From assembly GCA_017417315.1 (NCBI GenBank), contig JAFPZK010000038.1:24102-88101 (forward strand): 64,000 bases of DNA. The letters run 5' to 3'. Made by a program: the position numbers and the translations under genes. How positions within the stretch are numbered: position 1 is the first letter of the stretch; the number at the start of each line of letters is the position of its first letter. This DNA is from Bacteroidales bacterium. GTDB lineage: Bacteria > Bacteroidota > Bacteroidia > Bacteroidales > UBA3824. The notes under the pieces are model-generated. The model was given only the letters and a program-made list of their open reading frames with translations. It had not been told where the DNA came from and ran no database searches. Of the stretch, positions 1-12,121 are shown in pieces.

Positions 1-3000
1 CCGCAACCTTGAAATAAACGGTGTAATCTCCGGCGTTTTTAGCCTTCGGAAGCGCAGAAGAAAACTCCGTGCCGTCAAGACTGTAAAGCATTTCGCCTGC
101 CGTCGTAGAACCGGCTTTTATTAACGCCTGTTCATAGCCGTTATAAGTCAAATTGTTAGCAGCGGGTAAAGTAACAACCGGTGCTTTGAGAGTGATTGTA
201 AACTTCGTCGTGGTTTCTGCCGGAAGTTTGTAGTTATGATTGCTCAAAGAAGTTGCAGCAGCAGTGTAAGTGCCGACCTCAACTTGTGCGCCGCTGACGG
301 TGATATTGCAAATGTCGCCGCTTTCGAGTTTTCCCGCTTTGGCAACAGGACAATGTGCCTCGCCGTTATATACAAACTCTTTGTTTTCCCAAGTGATTGA
401 AATCTCTTTCGGAGTGATTTCAAAATCCTTCATCAAGTTTTCTGCAACGAGTTTGTAATTAGAGTTGCTGATACCTTCAACTTTTGCGGTGTATTGTCCG
501 ACTTCGGCTTTTGCGCCAGAAACCGTAACTGTACATACATCACCGTTCAAAGTTGTAACTGTTGCTTCGGGACATTGTGATTCAGCCTTATAAACAAAAC
601 TATTTTTCTCTGACCATTTAACTGTTACTTCTTTCGGCGTAACGGTTAATTGTCCGTTTCGGGTAGTGATTTCGTAGTTTTGAGCCAAGAAGTTTTTCGG
701 CTCGATTACGTATGAGCCTTTGTCGCCATACTGCCGATAATCGCAATCTGCCTCTCCGATGGTAATCAGACTCTCATCTTCGCCGCTTACAAAGCCCGTA
801 TAACTGAAAGTATAAACGGGGGTCTCGCCGTAAACGATTGTTTTGTTTTCGGCGGTAACGGTAAGCGGTGCTTTTCCGATTGTTACGTCAACGGTTTCGA
901 TTCTAGTATCAGAGTAGTTTTGATTACCCTGAACCATATAACTAACGGTGTAAGTACCGGCATTTTTTGCCTCAGGCAGAGTTTTTGCAAACTCTTGGTC
1001 AACATCGTTAATTTTGTAAAGCATTTCACCGGCAGTTGTAGAACCTGCGATTACCAAAACTTGGTTTTCGCCGTTATAGGTCAAAGTATTGGGCTTCGGA
1101 GCAATAACGGGAGAAGGTGTTGTCGGAGTGATTTCAAAATCGTGAGTTTTGTCTGAGGCTTTGATTGCGTAATTTTTGTTGGTAAGTTCATACGCCGTAG
1201 CCGTGTAATTACCTACTTCAACTTGTGCACCGCTGACAATTACTTCACAAACATCACCGTTTTCAAGTTCACCGTCATTAACTTCTGCCTTCGGGCATTT
1301 TGCCTCGCCGTTATATTCAAACAAACTGCCGTCCCATTTAAGAGAAACTTCTTTCTGTTTAATTTCAAACTCTTGATAAATCTTTTCGTTTATTATGAGT
1401 TTGTAATTTTCGTTACTCAAACTTTCTGCTTTTGCGGTGTATGTTCCGGCTTCGGTTTGTTCACCCGAAACAGTAACATTACAAACATCATTGTTAATGG
1501 TTGTAACCGTTGCAGACGGTTTTTGTGCAGTTTTGTAATATGTGAGGCTCAAATTATTCCAACTAACTTCTACTTCTTTCTGCAAAACTGTTAATGTACC
1601 GTTTGCTGTAGAGATTTCGTAGTTATTAGCGGTAATTGTTTGCGCTGAAATCGTATATGTGCCTTGGTTTCCGTACCGCTCATACTGGCAAGTAGTATTC
1701 GTAACAGAAGTAAGTACACTTGAATTTTCACCGTTAACAAAGCCGTCATAACTATACGTATATTCAGGAACATCTTCGCCGTAAGTGATTTCTTTGTTCT
1801 CTGCTGTAACAGTAAGCGGTGCTTTGGCAATCGTTACAGAAATCGAACTTTCAGAAACGCTTGAATAATTTTTGTTACCGTTAACTTTGTACCAAACTGC
1901 GTAATTTCCGGCATTCTGTCCGACGGGAATTTCTGCGCTATAATTTTGATTGTCAAGACTATAAAGCAAATCACCTGCCGTAGTAGACCCTCTCGTTATT
2001 AACGCTTGCTCTTTACCGTTGTAAGTCAAAGTGTTTGCAACAGGTTTAACAACTGACGGAGCAATCCGTTTGATTGTAAACTCCTTTGTAACGTCATTCG
2101 GAAGTTTGTAGTTGCGGTTAGAGAGTTCAACAGCCGTTGCGGTGTAAGTACCGGCTTCAACTTGTGCGCCGCTAACGGTTACTTCACAAACATCACCTTC
2201 AACAAGATTTCCTGCCGTTGCAGTAGGTTTTTGAGCCGTTCCGTCATAGTCTAAATCGGTATTTGACCAAGTAATCGAAACCTCTTGCGGTGTGATTTCA
2301 AAACCTGTTTTGAGGTTGTAAGTCGGAAGTGCGTAGTTAGGATTACTCAAAGCGTAAGCTTCTGCCGTGTAATAGCCAGCAGTTTTAACGCCGTTTTCAT
2401 CTTCAAGAACTTTGATAGAAACCGTACAATTATCATCGCCGACTACCTTTGCAGTAGGAGAGTGAATTGTATTGTCATACTGGAAAATTCTGTTGCCCCA
2501 TACAATTTCAATAACTTTTTCTACAACCTTTAATGTACCTTTTACGTATTCAAATTCGTAGTTTTGAGACTCTAAATTGGACGGTGTGATTTCATAGTTG
2601 CCGCAATTATCTCCCTTATGATAATTGTAATCAAACTTCAAAGTATTGCTTAAATTGTTAGCAGCATTTTCACCGTCAACAAAACCTGAGTATGTTACGC
2701 CGTTGTTTGAAGGTTCGTCGCCGTAGAATATCGTATGGTCGTTAGCCGTAACGGTAAGCGTTTTTTTGGTAATGTTTGCCGCAGATTTTGTAGGCTGTGC
2801 AGACAAAACATAATTAAATGCTCTCTCGCCTTCAAGTTCATAATTGGTGAATGTTACCTCAATGTTGTTAGCAACGTCTTTGTCAGCAAAAGTAGCATTA
2901 CCCGCTTTGATTGAAACGTTACCATCGTCAGCATCAAAAACGCCGTCTAATGTACCGCCGGTGGTTGTCGCAACCGTTGTGCCGTCGTATACTTTGTTTG

Positions 3001-6000
3001 CGGCTGTAAGTCCGACAATCGTTATAGGCTTCTGAGTGATTGCATAATTCTGAGAAGCGTCATTAGGCAGTTTATAATTTTCATTACTTAACGCCGTTGC
3101 CGTAACAGTGTAATTTGTTCCGACGTCAGTTTTTGCGCCTGAATATGTCGAAACTTCACAAACATCATTATATCCTTCTACAAGACCGTTAACCGTTGCC
3201 TCCGGGTGTTGCTCCGCTGCTTTGTATTCAAGCGAATTTGCATTCCAAGTTAAAGAAACTTCTTTCTTATTAACTTTCAATTCACCCTTAACGTATGTAA
3301 AAGTGTAGTTAGTAGCCATCGCACCTGAGGGAATAATCTCATAAGTGCCTTGATGTCTATTGTTAACATTAGTATTGTCGTAATCGCAAGTTAATGTCGG
3401 TGCAGTAGTTACTACATCAGCAGCATTTTCGTTGTTGACAAAATCGTTGCTGTAAGTAAACGTGTAAGACGGAGCAGCCTCGCCGTAAGTGATTTCTTTG
3501 TTCTCTGCCGTAACGGTAACTCCTTTCGCGAAAATTTCAGCAGTAGTCTGTTCAGGCTGCGAAAGCGAATAGTTGTTTGCTTTTGGTCCCGTAATGCTGT
3601 AATTTGTATACGTTACCGTTTTATTCTTTCCGACGGTTGCATTCTCGAAATTTGCATTACCGGCTTGCAAAGTAACGTCTGATTCATCACCGTTAACCAA
3701 GCCTACCAAAGTACCTGTTGAAGCCGTTGCCGTTGTTTCTCCGTCGTATGTTTTGTCTTCGGCAGAAACGCCGCTTATTGTAAGAGTTTTCTGTTTGATA
3801 ACAAAATTCTTAGCGGGGAAATTAGCAGGAAGTTTGTAATTTGAATTACTCAAACCGCTAACCGTTGCAGAGTATCCCGTACCGGCAGTGGTTTGTCCGC
3901 CGCTGATGATTACTGTACAATTATCATTATTAACACGGTTTGTAACCGTTGCTGTCGGATTTTGAACTGTTCCATCATACTCAAACTCGTTTGTTTGATC
4001 CCACTGAATTGTAGCCTCCAACTTATTAACCGTTAATGTTCCGTTTTCAAACTTGATATCGTAGTTTGAAGAAGTAAGACCGCTCGGAGTGATAGTGTAG
4101 TCTTTGGCATCATCAAATTTCTTATATGAGCAATCAAAAGACAATGTTCCGCCTAAAATATCCTTAGTTTCATTGCCGGCAAAACCGGTGTAAGTAACGG
4201 TGTATTCGGGTTTGTCTTCGCCGTAAGTTATGGTTTTGTTTACTGCCGTAATAGTGAGTTCTTTGGCGGTAATATCAGCCGTTGTTGCTGACGGTTGTGC
4301 CTTCAAAACATAATTGCCTGCTTTTTGTCCTGTAATAGAATAACCGCTAAATGTTACGGTTTTGCCAGTGCCGACATTCGCATCGTTGAAATTAGCAGAG
4401 CCTTTTACAATCGTTACGTCATCTGAATTGATAACGCCATCCAACTCGCCGTCAGAAACCGTTGCAGTAGTATTACCGTCGTAAGGTTTGTTTTGGGCGG
4501 TGATGTTTTTAATTGTAACCTCTTTCTTTTTAACCGTCAATTTTCCGTTTGTATACGTTACATTGTAGTTTGTAAGGTCGGTCTTTCCTGAAATCGTAAT
4601 CGCATAACCGCCTTCCTTATAATCACTCGTTGAAGTATAAGCACAAGAAATAGTGATGTTTGCATTCAAACTTTCTTCCGTATCCGTACCTAAAAGCCCA
4701 TTAACTGAACCAACTTTGAACGTCTTAGTGTATGTCGGAATGGGATCGCCGTATGTTACTTCTTTGTCATCGGCTTTGATTTCAAGATTTGCCTTATTGA
4801 TAGTTACCGACAAAAAGCCAGGAACTGTACTCAGATAATTGTCGTTACCTTCAATCTTATAAAATACGATGTAAGTTCCGGCATCTTTCATTTCAGGGAT
4901 GTCTATTGAAAAATCGCCCGTTGTGCCAACACGATATTTTACAGTACCGTTGCCGGTTTTAGGTTCTCCGGCTTTTATTAACTCTTGATTAGAGCCGTTG
5001 TAGGTCAATACATTATCAGTCAGTGCAGGTAAAGTAGCAAATTCCGCACCTGCCTTGCTAATTGTAAACTTATGTGTACGATTTGTCGGCAGTATATAGT
5101 TTTTGGCTTTATTGCCTTCGCCGTCGTTTGTGATTGCCTTTGCCGTTGCGGTGTACTCTTGGTCGCTTGCGTTAGTCTGTCCGCCCTCAACCGTAACAGA
5201 AAGTTTATCTCCGTTTACTGCATTAGAAACCGTTGCCTTAGGACATTTTTCTTCGCCGTTGTAAGTGTATTCGGCAGGATTAGGTGTCCACGTTAATTCA
5301 GCCGTCAGTTGATTAACGGTTAAATCACCGCTTTCATACGAAATTATGTAATTACCGTTTATTTCACCGTTGTTTCCAAAACCTTTCGGCGTAATTTTTT
5401 TGTTCTCTTTGTCATAATCCTCGTATTGAGCATAACTATAATCATAGTCCAAACTTCCCGTTAAATTGCTTACACTTTCACCTTCAGCGAAACCGTCTCC
5501 ACTGTAATTGTAATTAACGCCGTTGTCTGTGGGAGCCTCGCCGTAAGTGATTGTCTTGTCGTTAGCCTTAATCGTAAGGTTTCTATGATTGATTTTTGCC
5601 GTTACGTTAGTCGGTTGAGCCTGAATTTTATAGTTAGAGGCTTTGCTTCCCGAAAACGTAAAATCACCCGTAAACGTAACGTTTTTGGCTTCTGTACTTG
5701 CATCTTTATCCTCAAATGCTGCCGTTGCATCATTAACGGTTACGTCATTTTTATCAGCCTCAATAACCCCGCTTACAGACCTACTCTTTATAGTTGCAGT
5801 CGTAGTACCGTCGTATTTTTTGTCTTCGACTTCAACAGTAAGCGTAACAGTTTTTTGCGTGATTGTATAAGGCTGAGTACGGTTTGTTGCTGTTGTCGGG
5901 AGTATGTAATTCGGATTACTCAACTCTTTAAACTCAGCAGCATAAGTACCTGCATTAATTTCTCCTTCTGATTTTAAAATTACCTTACACTCATCAGTTG

Positions 6001-7880
6001 AACGTGCAAGACTTGTACTCTGTACATTTGCCGTTGCTGTATGAACTGCACCGTCGTAGGGGAAAGAGACTTCATCTTCCCATTCAATTTCAACCTCTTT
6101 CGGATTAACGGTTAATGTACCCGTTTGATACGTGATAGTGTAATTAGTTGGAGCATCATAACCACCCGGAGTGATAGTGTAATCTCCTACATTACTATAT
6201 TGAGCGTATTCACAAGTATATTCCAAAGTTCCGGTTAAGATACTTTCATTGTCAGAAGGTTGGAATCCGCTATAAGTAACGGTGTATGTAGGAGGTTTAT
6301 CGCCGTAAGTTACGGTTTTGTTGTCTGCCTTAACGGTAAGAGTAGCGGGAACAATTTCTACATTAAACTTCTGATTGTCTTCATCTACTACATCGTTGTA
6401 ATTACCGTTACCTTTAATTCTGTAATAAACGGTGTAAGTGCCGACATCTTTTCTTGTAGGAATTTCGTCAGAATATGTTCCATCAGTTCCGACTTTGTAT
6501 TGATATTTAGTACCCTCAGGGGTATTTTTACCGGCGGTTGCTAAATTCTGTTGATAACCGTTGTAAGGCAGTTTCAAAACACCGTTCTCGTCGACAGTAG
6601 CACCCGTTATTGACTCATAATCGGGAATAGTAGGTTTGTCTTCGGAGGTAATTTCCGGTGTGGCTTTTTCTATTTTGAAACTTGTCGTATTGTTTTCAAG
6701 CGTATAATTGCCTTTTTTCGTACCCGTCAAAGTTGCTGTTGCGGTATAATCTCCAACATTGATTTTCTTTTCGGTAACTGAGATGTCGCAGTCATCGCTA
6801 TTAACAACACCGTTTAAAGTCGATGTCGGAATATGTTCATTGCCGTCGTATGTAAATTCGGTTTCTCCCCAAGTAATTGTAAGGGGTTTCGGATTAACGG
6901 TAAGTTTACCTTTGTTATAGGTGATTTTATAGTTACCGAATTTGTCAGCACCTGAAACCGTGATCTCATAATCCTTACAGTCTTGATATTGTTCGTAATT
7001 ATAGGAATAACTCAATTCAAGTCCGCTTAAATTGTTTGCACTTTCGCCGGTGGCAAAACCGCTGTAAGTAACTCCGTCATTTTCGGCTGCATTGCCGTAA
7101 GTGATTGTATTGGCTTTCGCCGTGATTGTAAGGTCTTTCGGTAATATTGTAACATCAAAATGGCCTTCTTGCGTATCCTCGTAGTTGTTGTCACCGAAAA
7201 CCTTATAGTACACAGTATAAGTAGTAGCGTTTGTACCTTGTGGCAAAGTCTCTGAATACTCGGTTTGAGTAGACAGTCTGTATTTCATAGTACCGTTTGT
7301 TGCAGTACCTGCTGAAATCAACGTTTGAGCCACCCCCGTATATGTCAGAGGAGTTATGGCTTGGGGAGATGTGGCAACTGCTGAATTTGCTTTCTTAATT
7401 TTGAAAGTCGTAGTTTTTGTACTCTCTTTCAGAGTGTAGTTGGTGTTACTTTTTATACTTGCCGTTGCCGTATAATTATCACCTGCATCGGTTTGTTCGC
7501 CTGAAACATCAAGGTCACAAGTTGTATTTGCAATCAAATGCTCCGGTTTTACCTCTGCTTTTGGGTGTTGAGGTGTGCCATTGTAAGTCAATTCTGTCTC
7601 CGTCCAAACAACATCAACTTCTTTCGGCTCAACTTTAAGAGTACCTTTTTCATATTTCGGCTCGTAATTCGTAGCGGTTAATGTTGATGTCGAAATATTG
7701 ATGTCATAATCACCGCAATTACCGCCTTGACTATAAGTGTAAGTGTAGTTTATATCACCCGTAAAAACACTTGCATTATCCGTGCCGACAAAATCATTAG
7801 AGTATGTTACGTTGTTGTGAATAGGCTCGTCGCCGTAAGTGATTGTATTATTATTTGCGGTAACCGTAACCTGCTTTTTA
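1..7880 (-). repeat. Mixed YDG / MBG / Ig-like module array
   Basis: By translation I count ten MBG-type modules (core (I/V)TYG(D/E) followed by GTYxI), four more YDG modules, and two alternating Ig-like module types. One has W....F.Y.G..Q.P.A then GDxCxVTVSG; the other has P...LTYNG..Q.LI.AG then AGDYTVYYKV. Towards the left edge the order becomes a regular supermodule of about 0.9-1.0 kb: one LTYNG module, one MBG module, two W-type modules. LTYNG modules start near 2090, 1110 and 190. Copies have diverged, so this is old duplication rather than a recent expansion. Confidence 0.75.
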
Positions 7881-10542
7881 GTGATTTTGTTTGTAACGCT
7901 TGCGGGTTGATTTTTCAACTCGTAATTTCCGGCATCATCACCCGAAAGAGAAAAACCGCTGAAACTAACAGTTGTGGCTTCATTAACATTCGCACTGTTG
8001 AAATTTGCCGAACCGTTGCTTATACTTACGACATCAGGACTAATTATGTCGCCTTCTTTAAATACTGCCGTTACGATTTCTGCCGCTGTTTCTCCGTCAT
8101 AAACTTTATCCTGAGAAGTCGCAATTATAGTAACGGGTCTTGCCGTAATAGAGGCTTTTAACTCGTTTTCTACGGTAATTTCATAATCGTCTTTATTTGC
8201 GCCGATAACCTCATAGTTTAAAGTTACCTTTTTATTGGTTTCGACGTTTTTGTTAGCAAAAGTCGCCGAAAGATCTTTTACCGTAATATCCGTACCGGGC
8301 AAAATACCTACTATAACTGCCGTGTTTGTGCCGTTAAGCGAAGCAGTTGTTGTTCCGTCATAAACTTTGTCAGAGGCGGAAAGATTTTGTACGGTAATCT
8401 GTGCTTTTGAAATTGTAGCCGTTGCCGTCGGAGGTGTGAATGTGTAATTATCAACATCATTTCCGCTGATACTGGCTCCCGTAAACGTAATTGCTTTGTC
8501 GTTTTCTGCGTGAGCGTCTTTAAATACAGGAGTTCCTATCACGGCATTTAAATCGTCGCCTGTAACCTTGCCCGTTATTGTTATTGTAGATTGGTCTTTT
8601 ATTGCGGCGGTGGTTGTTCCGTCAAAAGTCTTGTCTGCAATCTCAACTGATATTGTAGCCTCTTTTGGCGTTATTTCGCCCTGACAACTTCCTCCTGGTT
8701 GACTCAAATCATAATTAGCACTCTTATCGCCTTCAAGATAATAATCGCTAAAAGTGATAGTTCGAGTTCCGACGTTTTTTGAGTCAAAATAAGCGTTGCC
8801 CGTTACAATATTGACATCGTTTTTATCTGCCTCAATAATGGCTCCGTTAGCAAAACTTGCCGTAAAAGTATTGTCAACATTTTTTGTACCGTCATATACC
8901 TGCTTATAATCCGTAGGACAAGTTATAACAGCACTAACTGGTTTCTGTGTAATATTAGCCTTCAAATCAAGTGCGTCCAAATCAATTTGGTAATATTCGC
9001 TATTATTCCCTTTAAGCGTAACAGAGGTTATAGTAACTTTTTTGTTCTGACCTGCATTTACGTTCTCAAAATTTGCCGTATAGTTTTCTACTTCCAATTG
9101 GTCGCCGTTAACTGAAATTGTTGCCGGAAAATGAACTGTCGCTGTCGTTTCTCCGTCATAAACTTTGTCAAAAGCATACACTGAATTATCATTATGAGTG
9201 CTTTGAGGGTCTGAGGGGTCATACGTATCCTCTGGAAACGAAATCGAATATTTGAAAATTGATGCTTGACCTTCTGAACTTACCTGCCCGTTAGGATTAG
9301 CATATTTTTCGATGTCCGAACCTGCAAGAGTAACAGAGAATGTTACGTCCTTATTATCTCCTGGTATTGCATCTACAAAAGTAGCATCTACCTCCGAAAT
9401 CGTAACATCATCGCCCGAAATCACGCCTTCAAGTTTACAACCATACTTTGTGCCGGAGACTTTTTCATAGGCTTTATTATCACCGTCATAATACTTATCA
9501 GCAGCCTCACAACTGGTAACACTAAGTTGCGCTGGTTGTAAAGTGCAAGAATATTCTAATTTATTTTGTGTCAAAACATAATCCGTCACTTTGTCTCCGA
9601 TGAGAGTAAATTTCGCCACAATCTTTCCACTATTATAGTCATATTCTACTGAAATGATTTTTACTTGTACATCATTATCGGTTGTTGAAGTATTGTCGCT
9701 GGAAATAATAGGGATTGCGTGCAACGGATAAGCAATAATAGAATCTTTAATTCCGTCATTGTCATAATCAGGACACTCCCACTGAACACTATTTGTACCA
9801 TCGTATGTTTTTGTCTTAGTGATACGATTATCAATAAACGACTCTAAGTCATCTACATTAATCTTAGAAACACCTTGAATTTTACACATCTTCCATATAT
9901 CCGCGCCTGAATAAGCAGAAGAATTTTCATACGGGACGATGAGGTTAATTTCTTTTATATCATTCTCGTCATACTCAGAAAAAGCATCTGCATCTAATGT
10001 CGGAGGTTGTTCTGAATTACAAACAATTGTTTGCAAATTAGTACCCGCAAATGCATCTGCTCCAATAGATTCAACCGTTGCAGGAATTACAATCTCGGTC
10101 AAACTACTACAAGCACTGAAAGTACCACTTTCAATCGTTGTAATTAATCCCGAAATATGAATAGACTTAATATAATCGCAATTCGCAAATGCATACGTAC
10201 CAATACTTTCAATTGTTTCCGGTAATGTGATATTAGTAGCCTTCTTACAACCGGTAAAAGCATTTGCACCAATTGCCGTTACCGTATATGTGTCACCTTC
10301 ATATTCTAAAATATTAGGAACTATATATTCGGTAGCAGCCTTTTTATTAGTTGCTTGTTTTACCGTAGCGGTTTTGGTTGTTGCATTAAGAATGTACGTT
10401 ACGTTGTCAAATGTTAACTCAGTAGTTTGCGCCGCGACTTCTAACGGTGGTAGTAAGTAAAAAAATAGGAGAAATGTAAATATAAATTTACAAAAATCCC
10501 CCCCCCGTGGAATTTTGTGAGGTTTTTTGAAATTTGATTCAT
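1..10542 (-). CDS. Giant secreted YDG/MBG repeat protein, adhesin-like, partial; start out of frame at a G9 tract
   Basis: One minus-strand frame (codons at 2-4, 5-7 and so on) stays open from about 10497 to the window edge, giving roughly 3,500 residues with the C-terminus missing. After a hydrophobic signal-like segment ending in VAAQ come BspA-type leucine-rich repeats (IGANAFTGC, IESIGTYAFANC, VESIGADAFAG), seven tandem YDG domains (motifs such as DKVYDGTTTA), and then a long array mixing further YDG domains, MBG domains (for example NKEITYGE), and two Ig-like module types (TYNGTPQHP and LTYNGYEQALI). Families of this kind are cell-surface or secreted; adhesion is inferred. The only nearby ATG (10542-10540) enters the wrong frame at G9 and stops at 10443-10441; 7 or 10 Gs would join it to the body. 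A CTG at 10552-10550 is in frame with the body as sequenced. No T9SS tail can be judged because the C-terminus is absent. Confidence 0.85.
7880..9840 (-). repeat. Seven tandem YDG domains
   Basis: Seven consecutive domains of about 80-105 residues each begin with a (K/Y)xYDG motif: TKTYDG, DKYYDG, DKVYDG, KQVYDG, DKTFDG, DKVYDG, DKVYDG. Each contains a conserved NVGxxKxVTF-like strand and ends in a hydrophobic strand before the next copy. This matches the Pfam YDG family by eye. Boundaries are approximate. Confidence 0.8.
9900..10330 (-). repeat. BspA-type leucine-rich repeats (LRR_5) in the giant protein
   Basis: The translated minus strand has about four copies of a 22-24 residue pattern with core IxSIGxxAFxxC followed by xLxxIxIP, as in Treponema/Bacteroides BspA repeats. 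In other proteins these repeats are surface-exposed and often bind host proteins. Here they form the N-terminal head in front of the YDG array. Boundaries are approximate. Confidence 0.8.
10498..10506 (-). repeat. Homopolymer G9 (C9 on plus strand) in the 5' end of the giant gene
   Basis: Nine consecutive Cs on the plus strand (Gs on the coding strand) lie 12 codons after the ATG of the giant repeat gene and just before its signal-peptide-like segment. The run puts the ATG and the body in different frames. Long G/C runs are very rare in this AT-rich window. Such tracts at gene starts are classical slipped-strand phase-variation sites, but homopolymer miscounting in sequencing is also possible. 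Confidence 0.9.
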
Positions 10543-10701
10543 ATTTTTTCAGTGTTAATTGTTAAAAAAATTTTAGTTATTATTCACGAATTTCTTTTGC
10601 TTAGAAATAGATGCATTACGTGAAAGGTGGGGCTGTTGTTAATAGTTTTCTTTTCATATTTTTTTATTATTACGTTGTTAATAATTGATAAAAAATTTTC
10701 C

Positions 10702-10709
10702 CAAATATA
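10702..10709 (-). promoter_or_regulatory. Putative -7 element for the giant repeat gene
   Basis: TATATTTG on the minus strand matches the Bacteroidetes -7 consensus TAnnTTTG and lies about 160 bases upstream of the ATG at 10542. I do not see a TTG at the expected upstream distance. The rest of 10543-10765 is AT-rich with no gene. Confidence 0.4.
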
Positions 10710-10765
10710 TATAAAAAATCTTAGGTTATGTATTAAAAAATGTTAAAAACGATATTTTCCATCAA

Positions 10766-12121
10766 TTATTTTTTCAGAATATTAGCCTCGTAACCGTTTT
10801 TTTTGATTTTGCAAATATTTTTAAAGTCTTCCGAGGCAAAATTATCAAGTTCGCAAAAATTGGTTTGTATTGCGGTTGTTCTGTCAGAAACATCTGAAAA
10901 TGAAGTTGTTATTTTATGGTTTTGTAAAAGTTCGTAACTATGTGAAAGGTATCCTAAGGAAGAATGTTCCAAAAACATTTTGAAATATTTGTCGCAGAAA
11001 ATTACTTCGCCGCCTTGAAGTTTGTCCGTTAAAATTGACACTGTTTTTTTGTCCGTTTCAATTTTGTCTTTGTAACTTAAATATGCGTCGGTGTATTTTT
11101 CTTCGCTGAAAGTGTCAACCGCAAACACTATTATTAAACCGCAGGTTATCAGATATTTATATCTGAAATTAATGTTCAAAACCGATATTGAACAACCCGT
11201 CATTATTGCTAAAATGCTCACAAGCAGCAAGTTGAAACTCTCGTCTGCCTTAAACAGCGAGCCTAAAACCAATATAAAACCGAAATAAATGCCGGCAGTT
11301 TTTAAAATATCGCCTGCATAAAAATCTGTGTCTTTTGAGAATTTTATGATTAATGCCGAGGTCAATAGTGCCACCGTCAAAACAAATCTGAACTGCTCTA
11401 CAAACGTGAAATTCAATATGTTAAGCAGATTGTTAACGTCAAAATCGAATCCCCTTATGCTCAGAGTTCCGCAAATGTTGACGCTTAAAAATTGGTAAAT
11501 AAACCATATTGCAACGGGCAGACACAGAGCGATATTTGTTGAAAGTTTCCATTCGCGGTTAGATTTTTCTTTGTAGTATGCCGACAGTATAAAAATACTT
11601 GTCAAAAAGCCTAATATATCTATCAAAACCGCTAACGACAAAAGTAGCGAACACCACGCAAATTTTTCTCTGAAATAACAGTATAAAGCGGTTAAAACAA
11701 GGAAGTTAAGAGCCATTTGCGGCAACACCAAACCAGTCTGAGCCAAAAACACGTTTTGAACCGTCATCAGAGCCGCCGAGATAACACCGCCGTAAATCGA
11801 GAAGAAAAATTTTCCGAATTTATACGCCGTGATTACGCTCAGGACTGCAAAAATGAGCGAAAACGTATGCAAAAAAACGTTGTCTTGGCTTACAAACCTT
11901 GCAAACAAAGCCGCGATTACCGAAAACAAATCCGGCAACTGAACGCTGCCGTCAGAGGCAAAAACTACTGCTAAACCGCTGTTTTGCAGTGCGAAAATTT
12001 TGTCGGTATATACTTGCGCCTCAGAATAGCACATCGGCATAAAAAAGCATGGAATTTTTATTGCTAACGCCATTATCGCCGTGATAATCAGAGGTATATG
12101 ATATTCAAGTTTATTTTTCAT
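10766..12121 (-). CDS. Polytopic membrane protein, GT-C glycosyltransferase-like (family 39 type)
   Basis: A 451-residue protein with about ten hydrophobic segments over residues 10-345 and a soluble C-terminal tail of about 100 residues. The layout resembles ArnT/PMT-like GT-C glycosyltransferases, which transfer sugars from polyprenyl phosphates outside the membrane. The first loop (CYSEAQVYTDKIF) lacks the usual DE/DD pair, so activity is uncertain. Its start overlaps the end of the WbqC-like gene by 11 bases, so the two are translationally coupled, which fits a shared role in surface glycan assembly. The family call is from overall shape, not from a diagnostic motif. Confidence 0.55.
   Translation of the reverse strand: MKNKLEYHIPLIITAIMALAIKIPCFFMPMCYSEAQVYTDKIFALQNSGLAVVFASDGSVQLPDLFSVIAALFARFVSQDNVFLHTFSLIFAVLSVITAYKFGKFFFSIYGGVISAALMTVQNVFLAQTGLVLPQMALNFLVLTALYCYFREKFAWCSLLLSLAVLIDILGFLTSIFILSAYYKEKSNREWKLSTNIALCLPVAIWFIYQFLSVNICGTLSIRGFDFDVNNLLNILNFTFVEQFRFVLTVALLTSALIIKFSKDTDFYAGDILKTAGIYFGFILVLGSLFKADESFNLLLVSILAIMTGCSISVLNINFRYKYLITCGLIIVFAVDTFSEEKYTDAYLSYKDKIETDKKTVSILTDKLQGGEVIFCDKYFKMFLEHSSLGYLSHSYELLQNHKITTSFSDVSDRTTAIQTNFCELDNFASEDFKNICKIKKNGYEANILKK

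Noticed and set aside
1591..1830. Minus-strand open frame of 79 codons
   Set aside because: It is out of frame with the giant gene, which is open through the same stretch with clear domain motifs.
270..10460. Plus-strand open frames of 60-144 codons across the left 10 kb
   Set aside because: They are antisense to the giant minus-strand repeat gene. Their residues recur because the repeats recur, and none has a promoter or recognisable domain.
1..10460. CRISPR or satellite DNA
   Set aside because: Repeats are protein-level, about 240-1000 bases long and diverged at the DNA level. There are no short identical repeats with unique spacers.
10543..10765. tRNA or small RNA in the upstream region of the giant gene
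   Set aside because: No cloverleaf or strong hairpin was seen; only a -7-like element.
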